In this document: positions 5,727 to 12,579 of the stretch, piece by piece
How positions within the stretch are numbered: position 1 is the first letter of the stretch
How the letters are laid out: each line of letters starts with the position of its first letter
Assembly: GCA_964598495.1 (NCBI GenBank)
Contig: CAZRBY010000031.1
Location: 1-18,406, forward strand
DNA length: 18,406 nucleotides
Reading direction: 5' to 3'
DNA from: Cacconaster sp964598495
GTDB lineage: Bacteria; Bacteroidota; Bacteroidia; Bacteroidales; UBA932
Notes under the pieces: generated by a model
Seen by the model: only the letters and a program-made list of their open reading frames with translations
The model's database searches: none
What the model was told of the DNA's origin: nothing
Translations under genes and position numbers: made by a program

Positions 5727-6821
5727 TCAACGGTTGATTTGTCGCGAAATATTTTCCACTTCTCTGAGTACTCTCAGGAAATTTTCTCCCCAGAATTTAC
5801 GGATATCCTCTTCAGGCCATCCGCGACGAAGCAGCTCGACAGTGACATATTTCATTTTCGACACATCTTCAAAACCGACCATCCCACCGCCTCCGTCAAA
5901 GTCAGTACCAATGCCAACGTGATCTGCTCCGACAAGATTGCGAACATGCTCAACATGGTCGCAGAAGATCGAAATGTCAACCTGCTCTCTTGGCAGATCG
6001 GAAAGACACCATCGACCGGTAGCCACCTGTATTAGGCCTCCCTTGGCAGCTATGTCGCATATTTCCTCATCAGTGAGGTTACGAGGTATATCCTTAATTG
6101 CCCGTACACTGGAGTGGCTGGCAATGATCGGCGCCTTGCTATGCTCAAGGCAATCGTAGAGCGTCTCGGTGGAGGTGTGTGATACATCTACTATCATACC
6201 GAGGCGGTTCATTTCGTCCACGACCTGATATCCAAATGGGGAGAGTCCGTGCCACTCCGCAACAGTATCACGAGAGGAGTCGCCGACATCATTGTTGTAG
6301 TTGTGCGTAAGGGTGATTGCTCTCACTCCGAGATTGTAGAGACGCTCGACATTGAGAATGTCCGTGCCTATGCCATAGGCATTCTCAAGAGCGAACATAA
6401 CTATCGATTTGCCCTGCCGTTTGAGACGCCGAAAGTCCGATGAGCGATAGGCGATACCTGCCTCGGAACTACGCTCGGCCACATAGGACTTGAAGAAATT
6501 TATCTCCTGGACGGTATGTGCCATCACGCTGTCGTACGCATTGTTATTGCGTGGTCCCTGAGAGAGAAAGACCGCAAAAAGAGCCGCATCAAGCCCTCCT
6601 GCCTTCATCTTAGGAAAAGTCACCTGAGTGCGTTCTCCCGCATCCGGTCGCCAAGGGTGAGTGTATTTGACAATGGCGTCGTTGTGGGTATCGATTGAAA
6701 ACATTTCACGGTGCAACTGCTCTGCACGTTTTAGCAGCGCAGCATCATTTTGTGCCAATGTTTGAAAGGAAATTGCAGTCAATAAAGTGACTGCAACTCC
6801 CAGAATTCTAATATTATTCAT
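5727..6821 (-). CDS. Exported membrane dipeptidase, peptidase family M19
   Basis: This 364-residue protein is a zinc dipeptidase of the renal dipeptidase family, which hydrolyses dipeptides including some with D-residues. A signal peptide is visible (MNNIRILGVAVTLLTAISFQ, probable cleavage after TLA or LAQ near residues 23-24), so it should act in the periplasm or on the cell surface. Metal ligands fit the family: H46 and D48 in DTHND, bridging E146 in ALENA, H215 in VDVSHTS and H236 in ASHSS. D307 lies in GIGTDFDG. It overlaps the upstream transporter gene by 8 bp (ATGAATAA), implying translational coupling. The pairing suggests extracytoplasmic dipeptide cleavage combined with amino-acid uptake. 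Confidence 0.93.
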   Translation of the reverse strand: MNNIRILGVAVTLLTAISFQTLAQNDAALLKRAEQLHREMFSIDTHNDAIVKYTHPWRPDAGERTQVTFPKMKAGGLDAALFAVFLSQGPRNNNAYDSVMAHTVQEINFFKSYVAERSSEAGIAYRSSDFRRLKRQGKSIVMFALENAYGIGTDILNVERLYNLGVRAITLTHNYNNDVGDSSRDTVAEWHGLSPFGYQVVDEMNRLGMIVDVSHTSTETLYDCLEHSKAPIIASHSSVRAIKDIPRNLTDEEICDIAAKGGLIQVATGRWCLSDLPREQVDISIFCDHVEHVRNLVGADHVGIGTDFDGGGGMVGFEDVSKMKYVTVELLRRGWPEEDIRKFWGENFLRVLREVENISRQINR

Positions 6822-8202
6822 TAGATACGGTTTGTTTGCACCTGCCAGGCTGGAGATCCTTCGTGGGAATCCACCATTTTAACCTTGATGCTAAGAAAAG
6901 CAGCATAACTGAGATTGCGAGACATATCAGCATCAACCAGATACCCTGCCCCGCAGTAAACATTATCGGAACAATGGTAATCAGGAGGATTTCAACCGGA
7001 GCACACGGAAGATATGCGAGTGCATAATCATCCAGCGCCTTGCTCATCATCTTGGGGTCTACAATCCTCAACAGGGCAATACCCATCGCCATTGTTCCCG
7101 TCCACCATCCCCAGGCAAAAATGGACTTCTCAAACCAGTCTTTGCGGTGAAGATGACGACCAAGGTAGAATACCATGAAAATAGTCAAAACTATTCCGAC
7201 CACAATCAAAACAATGAGAGGAACGGCATACTTTACCACTACTCCGAGCTTTATGGAAGCTACTCCAAAAGCCACAAGCAGATCAGTGGCAGTGCTGCTG
7301 ATGGAACCGGTTGTTTTTGGGTCGATATATTGGGAGACCTTTGTGGCATCAAAAATCTTTTTGAGGATCAATCCGACAATGAATGCACAACTGAAGACGG
7401 GCAGCTCAAGTTTCGGATACCACATTTTGACTCCCTGGCTTATCATATAACCGCCGAATGCGGCAAGTATTACGAGTCCCAGATGAAAGGTGAGCGAATC
7501 AACCGAAATAGGTGAAGTGGTAATTTCTCCGGAAGACTCTCTTTTCTCCTTTGGAAGAAGACCGCTGCGCAACTCCTGAGGAAGATCGGCAAAGTCAACG
7601 ATATAAGAGGTATGCCCCTTTCGAGCCGCCATTTTGACAAAAAACAGACCACCAACTATAGCCAGTATGATACCTACAGTAGCGGTAGTCATGCCAAGGG
7701 AGGCCGCTTCGTCCCAACCGAGACCGTCAAATGCGGTTCCTATGGCTGCTGCAGTACCATGTCCGCCATAAAAGCCGGTGGGAAGCATAACTCCAAATGC
7801 ATCATGGAGATTCGGCCATATAAGCTTAAGCACCCACAAACCGAAAAGCCCCATCACTGACCATTGAATGAGCATTCCGAGCTGGGAATAAGCCCACATC
7901 GGACCAACTCGGCCCGCTACCTCCTTCATCTTAAACTTTGGGGACGAGAGAGGAAGAGCTCCAAAGACCACAGCTATCAGAACTGCCGGATACACAGAGA
8001 TGAAATTTGACAAAGGCAGCCAACCCAGACCATTGGGACCGAATATCAGACCGAGAAGTCCCGCTAAGAGACTGGGCGGTATGAAGAGTTTCTGCACAAG
8101 TCTGACTTTGACTCTGATAATCTTTCCTATCAGAAGAAGACCTAAAATAATACCGAGATCGGTAAAAAGGACCCAAGGAGTGAAATTGGCTACATTGAAC
8201 AT
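6814..8202 (-). CDS. gltS: Sodium:glutamate symporter, GltS (ESS) family
   Basis: This 462-residue polytopic membrane protein has about twelve hydrophobic segments arranged as two halves. A hydrophilic stretch (residues about 195-230, PQELRSGLLPKEKRESSGE) separates them. The motif GFYGGHGTAAAIG in the first half is the glycine-rich signature of the ESS glutamate:Na+ symporters. FGVASIKLGVV and the second-half region WGWWTGTMAMGIALLRIVDP fit the same family. The substrate is inferred from the family; related acidic amino acids are possible, so the symbol is tentative. It is the first gene of a two-gene unit with the dipeptidase and diverges from the DUF4294 gene. Confidence 0.82.
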   Translation of the reverse strand: MFNVANFTPWVLFTDLGIILGLLLIGKIIRVKVRLVQKLFIPPSLLAGLLGLIFGPNGLGWLPLSNFISVYPAVLIAVVFGALPLSSPKFKMKEVAGRVGPMWAYSQLGMLIQWSVMGLFGLWVLKLIWPNLHDAFGVMLPTGFYGGHGTAAAIGTAFDGLGWDEAASLGMTTATVGIILAIVGGLFFVKMAARKGHTSYIVDFADLPQELRSGLLPKEKRESSGEITTSPISVDSLTFHLGLVILAAFGGYMISQGVKMWYPKLELPVFSCAFIVGLILKKIFDATKVSQYIDPKTTGSISSTATDLLVAFGVASIKLGVVVKYAVPLIVLIVVGIVLTIFMVFYLGRHLHRKDWFEKSIFAWGWWTGTMAMGIALLRIVDPKMMSKALDDYALAYLPCAPVEILLITIVPIMFTAGQGIWLMLICLAISVMLLFLASRLKWWIPTKDLQPGRCKQTVSNE

Positions 8203-8218
8203 GGCACTTATATTGCAT

Positions 8219-8243
8219 TAATGTCTGCCAAAGATAGACATTA
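8219..8243. promoter_or_regulatory. Inverted repeat between divergent genes (possible operator)
   Basis: Perfect 8-bp arms TAATGTCT (8219-8226) and AGACATTA (8236-8243) flank a 9-bp centre. The repeat covers the predicted -7 box of the symporter gene and lies about 12 bp before that of the DUF4294 gene. Its position fits a dimeric regulator's binding site; no regulator gene is nearby. Confidence 0.45.
8229..8236 (-). promoter_or_regulatory. Predicted -7 box of the symporter-dipeptidase unit
   Basis: The minus strand reads TATCTTTG, matching TAnnTTTG, 26 nt before the symporter ATG. No good TTTG -33 box is seen at the expected distance. Confidence 0.45.
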
Positions 8244-8255
8244 TTTTGTTTTTAC

Positions 8256-8263
8256 TACATTTG
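8256..8263 (+). promoter_or_regulatory. Predicted -7 box of the DUF4294 gene
   Basis: TACATTTG matches the TAnnTTTG box and ends only 4 nt before the GTG start, so the transcript would be leaderless or nearly so. The -33 box is not clear. Confidence 0.4.
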
Positions 8264-8267
8264 CATC

Positions 8268-8966
8268 GTGAAAAAAGTCCTTAATATCCCCTTTTCAGCG
8301 CTCATTATGCTGTTTTTCTTGCTACTGACACCCTCGGAGGCTAGGGCACAGAGGGGACATGTGATGCAGTATGTTATTGAAGGAAAGGACACCATATATG
8401 TTGATGAAATCATGCCTGCCGTCATCCATCCGCGACAAACAATGAACAAACGTGAGTGGACACAATATTATAAAAGGGTTTATAATTTCAGCAGGGCCTA
8501 TCCTTACGCATTGCTTGTGAGCAGAGTAGTAAGAGAGACCGACTCTCTATTCGTCGCCGATAAAATGTCTAAGCGCAAGCAGGATAGATATCTTAACAAA
8601 ATAAAAGAAGACCTGATAAAAGATTTTGAGCCAATTTTCAGAAATCTTTCCCTCAGACAGGGGCTTATGATGATACGTCTGATAGACAGGGAGGTCGGAA
8701 TGACGCCATATTATATAATAAGGCATTTTTATTCCGGTGCAACCGCAGGATTCTGGCAAGGCATAGCGAGGATGCTCAAAGGTGACCTTAAACGACCTTA
8801 TGATCGTTTCGGTGAGGACAAAGATCTGGAAGAGCTTGTCGGATACTGGGAAAGGGGCGAATTTGAGGAGCTCTACTTTGATATATTCGGCCAGGCACCG
8901 AAACCGATATTTGTCCCTGAGAGATTCAGAGAGGATGCACCTTCGGCCCAGTCACCCAGAAGATAG
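8268..8966 (+). CDS. DUF4294 family exported protein of unknown function
   Basis: A 232-residue protein found, to my knowledge, mainly in Bacteroidota as DUF4294. The GTG start gives a clear signal peptide (MKKVLNIPFSALIMLFFLLL, then TPSEARAQ), with likely cleavage after ARA or AQ near residue 28. Upstream the frame hits a stop at 8235 without an ATG, and the next ATG (codon 14) would remove the positively charged signal start. The mature part is hydrophilic and rich in charged residues. It has the segment MNKREWTQYYKRVYNFSRAY and LIDREVGMTPYYIIRHFYSG, which look like the family core. The C-terminal 31 codons overlap lpxH on the other strand. Function is unknown; an envelope role is only suggested by export and neighbours. 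Confidence 0.8.
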   Translation: MKKVLNIPFSALIMLFFLLLTPSEARAQRGHVMQYVIEGKDTIYVDEIMPAVIHPRQTMNKREWTQYYKRVYNFSRAYPYALLVSRVVRETDSLFVADKMSKRKQDRYLNKIKEDLIKDFEPIFRNLSLRQGLMMIRLIDREVGMTPYYIIRHFYSGATAGFWQGIARMLKGDLKRPYDRFGEDKDLEELVGYWERGEFEELYFDIFGQAPKPIFVPERFREDAPSAQSPRR

Positions 8967-9628
8967 AGGGTGCCTCCGCTTTCAACTTCCATTTCCATCT
9001 GTGAATGTACGTGACCGAGGATATAGCAATCTATCTTCCTCTCTTCGCCATATTTGCATAGATATCCGTATAGGTTGGAATCCTTGCCTTTGAAAGTATA
9101 TTTGCTCTTGTCACTGCGGTTACGACTCGCCGAAGACCATTTGTGGGCCCATCTGAATATCAGCCATGGATGGAGAAACTTGAGAAGAGATACAAGCCAT
9201 TTATTCCTGATGGCTGAGAAAAGCAACCTGATAAAAGGATTACGACTTCCGAGCCCGTCTCCGTGCCCCATACAGACAGTTCTGCCGGCGATTTCCTTGA
9301 CGATAAGTGGCTCTCGGATAATCTCCATACCTATCTCATCCCGCAAGTAGTCAGTGAGCCAGTAGTCGTGATTGCCGCTAAAAAAATAGAGTTTGACTCC
9401 GCGGTCGCTCAGGGCTGCAAGTTCCCCCAGCACTCGGACCGAACAACGTGGTACCACATCGCGATACTCCACCCAAAAGTCAAATATGTCGCCGAGCAGA
9501 TAGAGACCTTCGGTCTCATTTGGGAGATTTCTCAAAAAATCAAGAAAACGAGCCTCACGTGCCTCTGCAGAACCATCATTGATCCCCAGATGTACATCCG
9601 ACACAAATATATGAAGTGACTCCCCCAT
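8873..9628 (-). CDS. lpxH: UDP-2,3-diacylglucosamine hydrolase (lipid A synthesis), calcineurin-like
   Basis: The 251-residue product is a metallophosphoesterase of the LpxH type, which cleaves UDP-2,3-diacylglucosamine to lipid X and UMP at the inner membrane. The full metal-binding set is present: D11 and H13 in SDVHLG, D47 in LGDIFDFW, N86-H87-D88 in SGNHD, H122 in GHGDG, and H206 and H208 in LGHVHS. A hydrophobic and basic insert (residues about 130-165) fits the acyl-chain cap. It starts directly after the uppP stop with no intervening base, so it is likely co-transcribed. Its last 30 codons, including the conserved LGDW, overlap the convergent DUF4294 gene. A paralogous phosphoesterase role is less likely given length and motifs. 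Confidence 0.88.
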   Translation of the reverse strand: MGESLHIFVSDVHLGINDGSAEAREARFLDFLRNLPNETEGLYLLGDIFDFWVEYRDVVPRCSVRVLGELAALSDRGVKLYFFSGNHDYWLTDYLRDEIGMEIIREPLIVKEIAGRTVCMGHGDGLGSRNPFIRLLFSAIRNKWLVSLLKFLHPWLIFRWAHKWSSASRNRSDKSKYTFKGKDSNLYGYLCKYGEERKIDCYILGHVHSQMEMEVESGGTLYLLGDWAEGASSLNLSGTNIGFGAWPNISK

Positions 9629-10435
9629 CTAGATCATATTAGCTACGACACAGGCAACACCCGCAAGAGCGCAGTAGACCGCAAACCACTTGAGACGGGC
9701 TTTCTTCACAATGGCGATCATCACCTTGCACGCGAAAAGGCCGGAAATGAAAGCTGAAACAAAACCCAACAACAACTGGAGTTCTCCTGCTGAAGATGAA
9801 GCGGCAAATTCACCCCCTACAAGCTCAAGGAAGGCCTCTCCCAAAACGGGAATAAGTACCATCAAGAAAGAAAACTTTGCCACCTGTTCCCTGCTCACAC
9901 CACAGAGCAGACCCGTTGCAATAGTCGAACCGGAGCGCGAAAGACCGGGTATTACCGCAACTGCTTGCGCAACACCCATCCATATGGCAGACCTCCATCC
10001 GACAGCTTGGCCTTGCCCTGCTTCGCCACCATTACGACGCTTTATACTCTCGCTAAGAATAAGCAGAAATGAGGTGACCAGAAGTGCCAGACCCACGACC
10101 GGCAGACCCGACCCAAAAAGTTCCTCAACATAATTCTTGAAGAAAAACCCAACGATCATCACGGGAATCATCGAAACCAGTATCAATAGAATATACCTGG
10201 TCTGTTCATTGTATTTAAACTCGAATAAACCACGAAGCAATTCCCATAAATATTTACGAAACACGATGATAGTGCTCAGCACGGTTGCCGCATGCACCAC
10301 CACCTCAAAACTCAGATCATGCGTTTCAATACCGAAAAGCTCCTTGGCAATGATCAGGTGGCCGCTGCTGCTTACCGGCAGAAACTCGGTCAGGCCCTGG
10401 ATCAGACCAAGAATTATCGCTTCAAACCAACTCAT
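9629..10435 (-). CDS. uppP: Undecaprenyl-diphosphatase
   Basis: This 268-residue integral membrane protein dephosphorylates undecaprenyl diphosphate, recycling the lipid carrier for peptidoglycan and other wall polymers. The two catalytic motifs are intact: QGLTEFLPVSSSGHL (residues 13-27, with E17 and H26) and PGLSRSGST (163-171, with R167). Seven or eight hydrophobic segments are visible. Its start overlaps the end of the DUF3098 gene by 4 bp (ATGA), and lpxH begins straight after its stop. The order ftsX, DUF3098, uppP recurs in Bacteroidota as far as I know. Confidence 0.96.
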   Translation of the reverse strand: MSWFEAIILGLIQGLTEFLPVSSSGHLIIAKELFGIETHDLSFEVVVHAATVLSTIIVFRKYLWELLRGLFEFKYNEQTRYILLILVSMIPVMIVGFFFKNYVEELFGSGLPVVGLALLVTSFLLILSESIKRRNGGEAGQGQAVGWRSAIWMGVAQAVAVIPGLSRSGSTIATGLLCGVSREQVAKFSFLMVLIPVLGEAFLELVGGEFAASSSAGELQLLLGFVSAFISGLFACKVMIAIVKKARLKWFAVYCALAGVACVVANMI

Positions 10436-10698
10436 TGCCCGCTCTTGTCATCCTTACCTTTACGAGGTTTTTTCATAATGGCCACTATGACAATACCAAT
10501 TCCGATGATTACCAGAAGAGGTGAAATAACCAAACGTCTGAAATTAAAAATCTCCGGATTGAAAACATCGGGATCGGACGAGCCGCCTCCGGCCATCAAA
10601 ATGTAGCCCGCCACCATCACGATAAGTCCTATCAGAACAAAACGGACATTTTTGGGAGAAAGTGAAAAGTTAAAGATATAGTCTAAAAGTATATCTCT
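10432..10698 (-). CDS. DUF3098 family small membrane protein, start not identifiable
   Basis: The recognisable protein has two hydrophobic helices, NVRFVLIGLIVMVAGYILM and VISPLLVIIGIGIVIVAIM, joined by GGGSSDPDVFNPEIFNFRR, and a basic tail. This matches the small Bacteroidota DUF3098 family found between ftsX and uppP. The first GTG or ATG in frame is at 10620, inside the first helix, so a 62-residue product would be truncated. The frame stays open upstream to a stop at 10699-10701, but no ATG, GTG or TTG occurs there. The family's usual N-terminus (here NFSLSPKN, around 10648-10671) is in frame. Either the start is non-canonical or an assembly error near the gap at 10761-10770 removed it. 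Function unknown. Confidence 0.7.
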   Translation of the reverse strand, partial: RDILLDYIFNFSLSPKNVRFVLIGLIVMVAGYILMAGGGSSDPDVFNPEIFNFRRLVISPLLVIIGIGIVIVAIMKKPRKGKDDKSGQ

Positions 10699-10737
10699 TT
10701 ATCCTGTATAATGTATTATGATTTCATATATTACAGG
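10672..10737. repeat. Two adjacent small inverted repeats beside a scaffold gap
   Basis: AGATATA / TATATCT (10674-10680 and 10690-10696) and CCTGTA / TACAGG (10703-10708 and 10732-10737) lie in an A/T-rich interval between ftsX and the DUF3098 core. Neither is followed by a U-run on either strand. They may simply mark a poorly assembled contig end. Confidence 0.4.
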
Positions 10738-10760
10738 AGTTGTATTAAAAACTTCAGTAT

Positions 10761-10770
10761 NNNNNNNNNN
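10761..10770. other. Assembly gap (10 Ns) downstream of ftsX
   Basis: Ten Ns, 6 nt past the ftsX stop codon, of the same length as the gap in rplN. The join of ftsX to the DUF3098 gene therefore rests on scaffolding, though their order agrees with other Bacteroidota. Confidence 0.95.
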
Positions 10771-10776
10771 TATCTT

Positions 10777-11655
10777 TTAATAATACAAATCATCTTTGGA
10801 GATGCCCACCAACTTGTTGACCACAAAGAAAGCTGAAATCTGACAAATAATTATTCCCAGAAAAAAAACGCCAAGCAACACAAATCCGGTGATGCGTTTG
10901 TCAAGAATCTGCAGTAGGATTTCATTGGAGGAACCTGACCACCAAAGGGCTGCGGCAATGCATCCGGCCGCCAGAAGACCGGAAACAGCCCCCTGCACAA
11001 GTGCATGCCACATAAAGGGACGTCGGATAAAAGCACGTGTCGCTCCTACAAGACGCATAGTATGAATGGTGAAACGGCGAGAAAAGACATTCAGGCGCAC
11101 TGTGTTGTTAATTAACACGAAGGAGATAAACAGCAGTACGATGACCACGCCGGTAAGAATGGCCACGATCTTACGCAAATTGGCATTAAGAATCTCCACA
11201 AGCGACTCCTGATATACCACCTCTTCCACTGCCGGTTCTGCCAGAAATCGGCTCTTTAGGAATACAAGCGAATCGCGAGAGACCATATCTCCGTTAAGAT
11301 GAAGATCTATAGACAGGGGTACGGGGTTGCTCTCGAAAACACTTAGGAAGTCCTCCCCCAAAAGAATCTTCATCTCCTGCGTACCGCGTTCTCTTGAGAT
11401 AAAGTCGGCGGAAATCACCTGTGGGTCGGAAGTGAGTTTCTTTGTCAGCTCCTGCCCCTCTTCTTCAGTAACCGACTGGCCGAGGATCAGCGAGACTACC
11501 ATATTTTCCTTGAAAAAACGTGATATCTCACCTGCATTTGCAGCGAAAAGAGCCGCGGCACCGACAAGAACCAGTACCAGCGTGATGCTGATTACAGAGG
11601 ATAAATATGAGTGTATCAGCCTTTTGCCTATAATATTTTTTTCTCCGGCTACCAT
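10777..11655 (-). CDS. ftsX: Cell-division protein FtsX (permease-like)
   Basis: This 292-residue protein has the FtsX layout: a cytoplasmic N-terminus, a first membrane helix (residues about 19-44), and an extracytoplasmic domain of about 115 residues. Three more helices follow, near 160-187, 215-240 and 255-280. The conserved VFSRRFTIHTMRLVGATRAFIRRPF stretch between helices two and three is the coupling region that contacts the FtsE ATPase. FtsEX transmits ATP hydrolysis to peptidoglycan hydrolases at the septum. ftsE is not in the window. The gene heads the ftsX, DUF3098, uppP, lpxH cluster. The scaffold gap begins just after its stop. Confidence 0.94.
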   Translation of the reverse strand: MVAGEKNIIGKRLIHSYLSSVISITLVLVLVGAAALFAANAGEISRFFKENMVVSLILGQSVTEEEGQELTKKLTSDPQVISADFISRERGTQEMKILLGEDFLSVFESNPVPLSIDLHLNGDMVSRDSLVFLKSRFLAEPAVEEVVYQESLVEILNANLRKIVAILTGVVIVLLFISFVLINNTVRLNVFSRRFTIHTMRLVGATRAFIRRPFMWHALVQGAVSGLLAAGCIAAALWWSGSSNEILLQILDKRITGFVLLGVFFLGIIICQISAFFVVNKLVGISKDDLYY

Positions 11656-11674
11656 AAGTCAGTTTAACAAACAT

Positions 11675-11682
11675 CAAAGGTA
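11675..11682 (-). promoter_or_regulatory. Predicted -7 box of the ftsX cluster
   Basis: The minus strand reads TACCTTTG (TAnnTTTG), 19 nt before the ftsX ATG. No TTTG -33 box at a good distance, so this is a weak call. Confidence 0.4.
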
Positions 11683-11698
11683 ATCAAAAAATATTTAT

Positions 11699-11706
11699 TA
11701 TCTTTG
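11699..11706 (+). promoter_or_regulatory. Predicted -7 box of the glycogen-synthase-like gene
   Basis: TATCTTTG matches TAnnTTTG and lies 30 nt before the ATG at 11737. It sits back to back with the ftsX box in an 81-bp divergent spacer. The -33 box is unclear. Confidence 0.45.
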
Positions 11707-11736
11707 TAGCGGATATGCCCTTAAATCAATTAATAT

Positions 11737-12579
11737 ATGAGAAATAGTAAAAAAGTATTGTTTGTCAACTCTGAAATCTTTCCTTACATGCCTGAATCCA
11801 AGATATCTCTAGTGGGCAGACATCTTCCGCAAGGCACTCAGGAGAGCGGAAAACAGATTCGTTCGTTTATGCCGCGCTACGGATGCATCAACGAAAGGAG
11901 AAATCAACTCCACGAAGTTATCCGACTTTCGGGCATGAATATAGTTGTCAACAACATCGACAGACCGCTTGTAATCAAGGTTTCTTCGATTTCATCGGCT
12001 CGTATGCAGGTCTATTTCATAGACAACGAGGACTATTTCCACAGAAAGCAGATCTGGAAAGATGATAATGGCAATTATTTTGACGACAATGACGAAAGGG
12101 GCATATTTTTCGCCAGAGGTGTCTTGGAGACTGTCAAAAAACTGAGGTGGAAACCGGATATCGTTCATTGCCAGGGATGGATTTCCCATTTCCTACCTGT
12201 CTATCTTAAGAAAGTATACAAGAATGATCCTATTTTTGCGGACGCAAAAATTGTTCTCTCGCTCTACGGAGAAGAACTTGATATAAAATTCAGCGACAAC
12301 ATCATATCCAAGTATATCTTCGGATCTCTAAAAGCGGAAGACCTCGACCTGCTCACCGAACCCACTGGCATAAATCTTGCGAAACTTGCTATCAAGTACT
12401 CCGACGGCATCATTATAAGTACCGACTCTCTCCATCCGGAACTAGAGTCATATATCGGCAGCCGTAAGGGAATTCCCATACTCCCGCCGATGCCCATTGG
12501 TGCAGAGGAGACAGAATACATAACAGAATACAACAGGTTTTTCGATAGCTTTATAACACCAAACCCCACCAATGAATAG
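11737..12579 (+). CDS. Half-length glycogen/starch synthase-like protein (N-terminal GT5 domain only)
   Basis: This 280-residue protein resembles the N-terminal Rossmann domain of glycogen synthase (KVLFVNSEIFPYMPESK, MPRYGCINERRNQLHEV, VYFIDNEDYF, DNDERGIFFARGVLETV, PDIVHCQGW). The C-terminal GT-B domain, which holds most of the ADP-glucose contacts, is absent, yet the gene is not obviously broken because it ends cleanly. The substrate-binding KxGG motif of real synthases corresponds here to ESKI (residues 20-23). It is therefore probably not an active synthase. To my knowledge similar short proteins occur beside DUF4270 genes in other Bacteroidota. Its stop overlaps the DUF4270 start by 8 bp. 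Function unknown; a carbohydrate-sensing or scaffold role is speculation. Confidence 0.83.
   Translation: MRNSKKVLFVNSEIFPYMPESKISLVGRHLPQGTQESGKQIRSFMPRYGCINERRNQLHEVIRLSGMNIVVNNIDRPLVIKVSSISSARMQVYFIDNEDYFHRKQIWKDDNGNYFDDNDERGIFFARGVLETVKKLRWKPDIVHCQGWISHFLPVYLKKVYKNDPIFADAKIVLSLYGEELDIKFSDNIISKYIFGSLKAEDLDLLTEPTGINLAKLAIKYSDGIIISTDSLHPELESYIGSRKGIPILPPMPIGAEETEYITEYNRFFDSFITPNPTNE

Noticed and set aside
5721..5744. Bulged hairpin over the dipeptidase stop codon as a terminator
   Set aside because: The stem is about 10 bp with a bulge and a 3-nt loop, but no U-run follows on the minus strand.
10703..10737. CCTGTA/TACAGG repeat as a terminator of ftsX
   Set aside because: Only a 6-bp stem with a 23-nt loop and no U-run on the minus strand.
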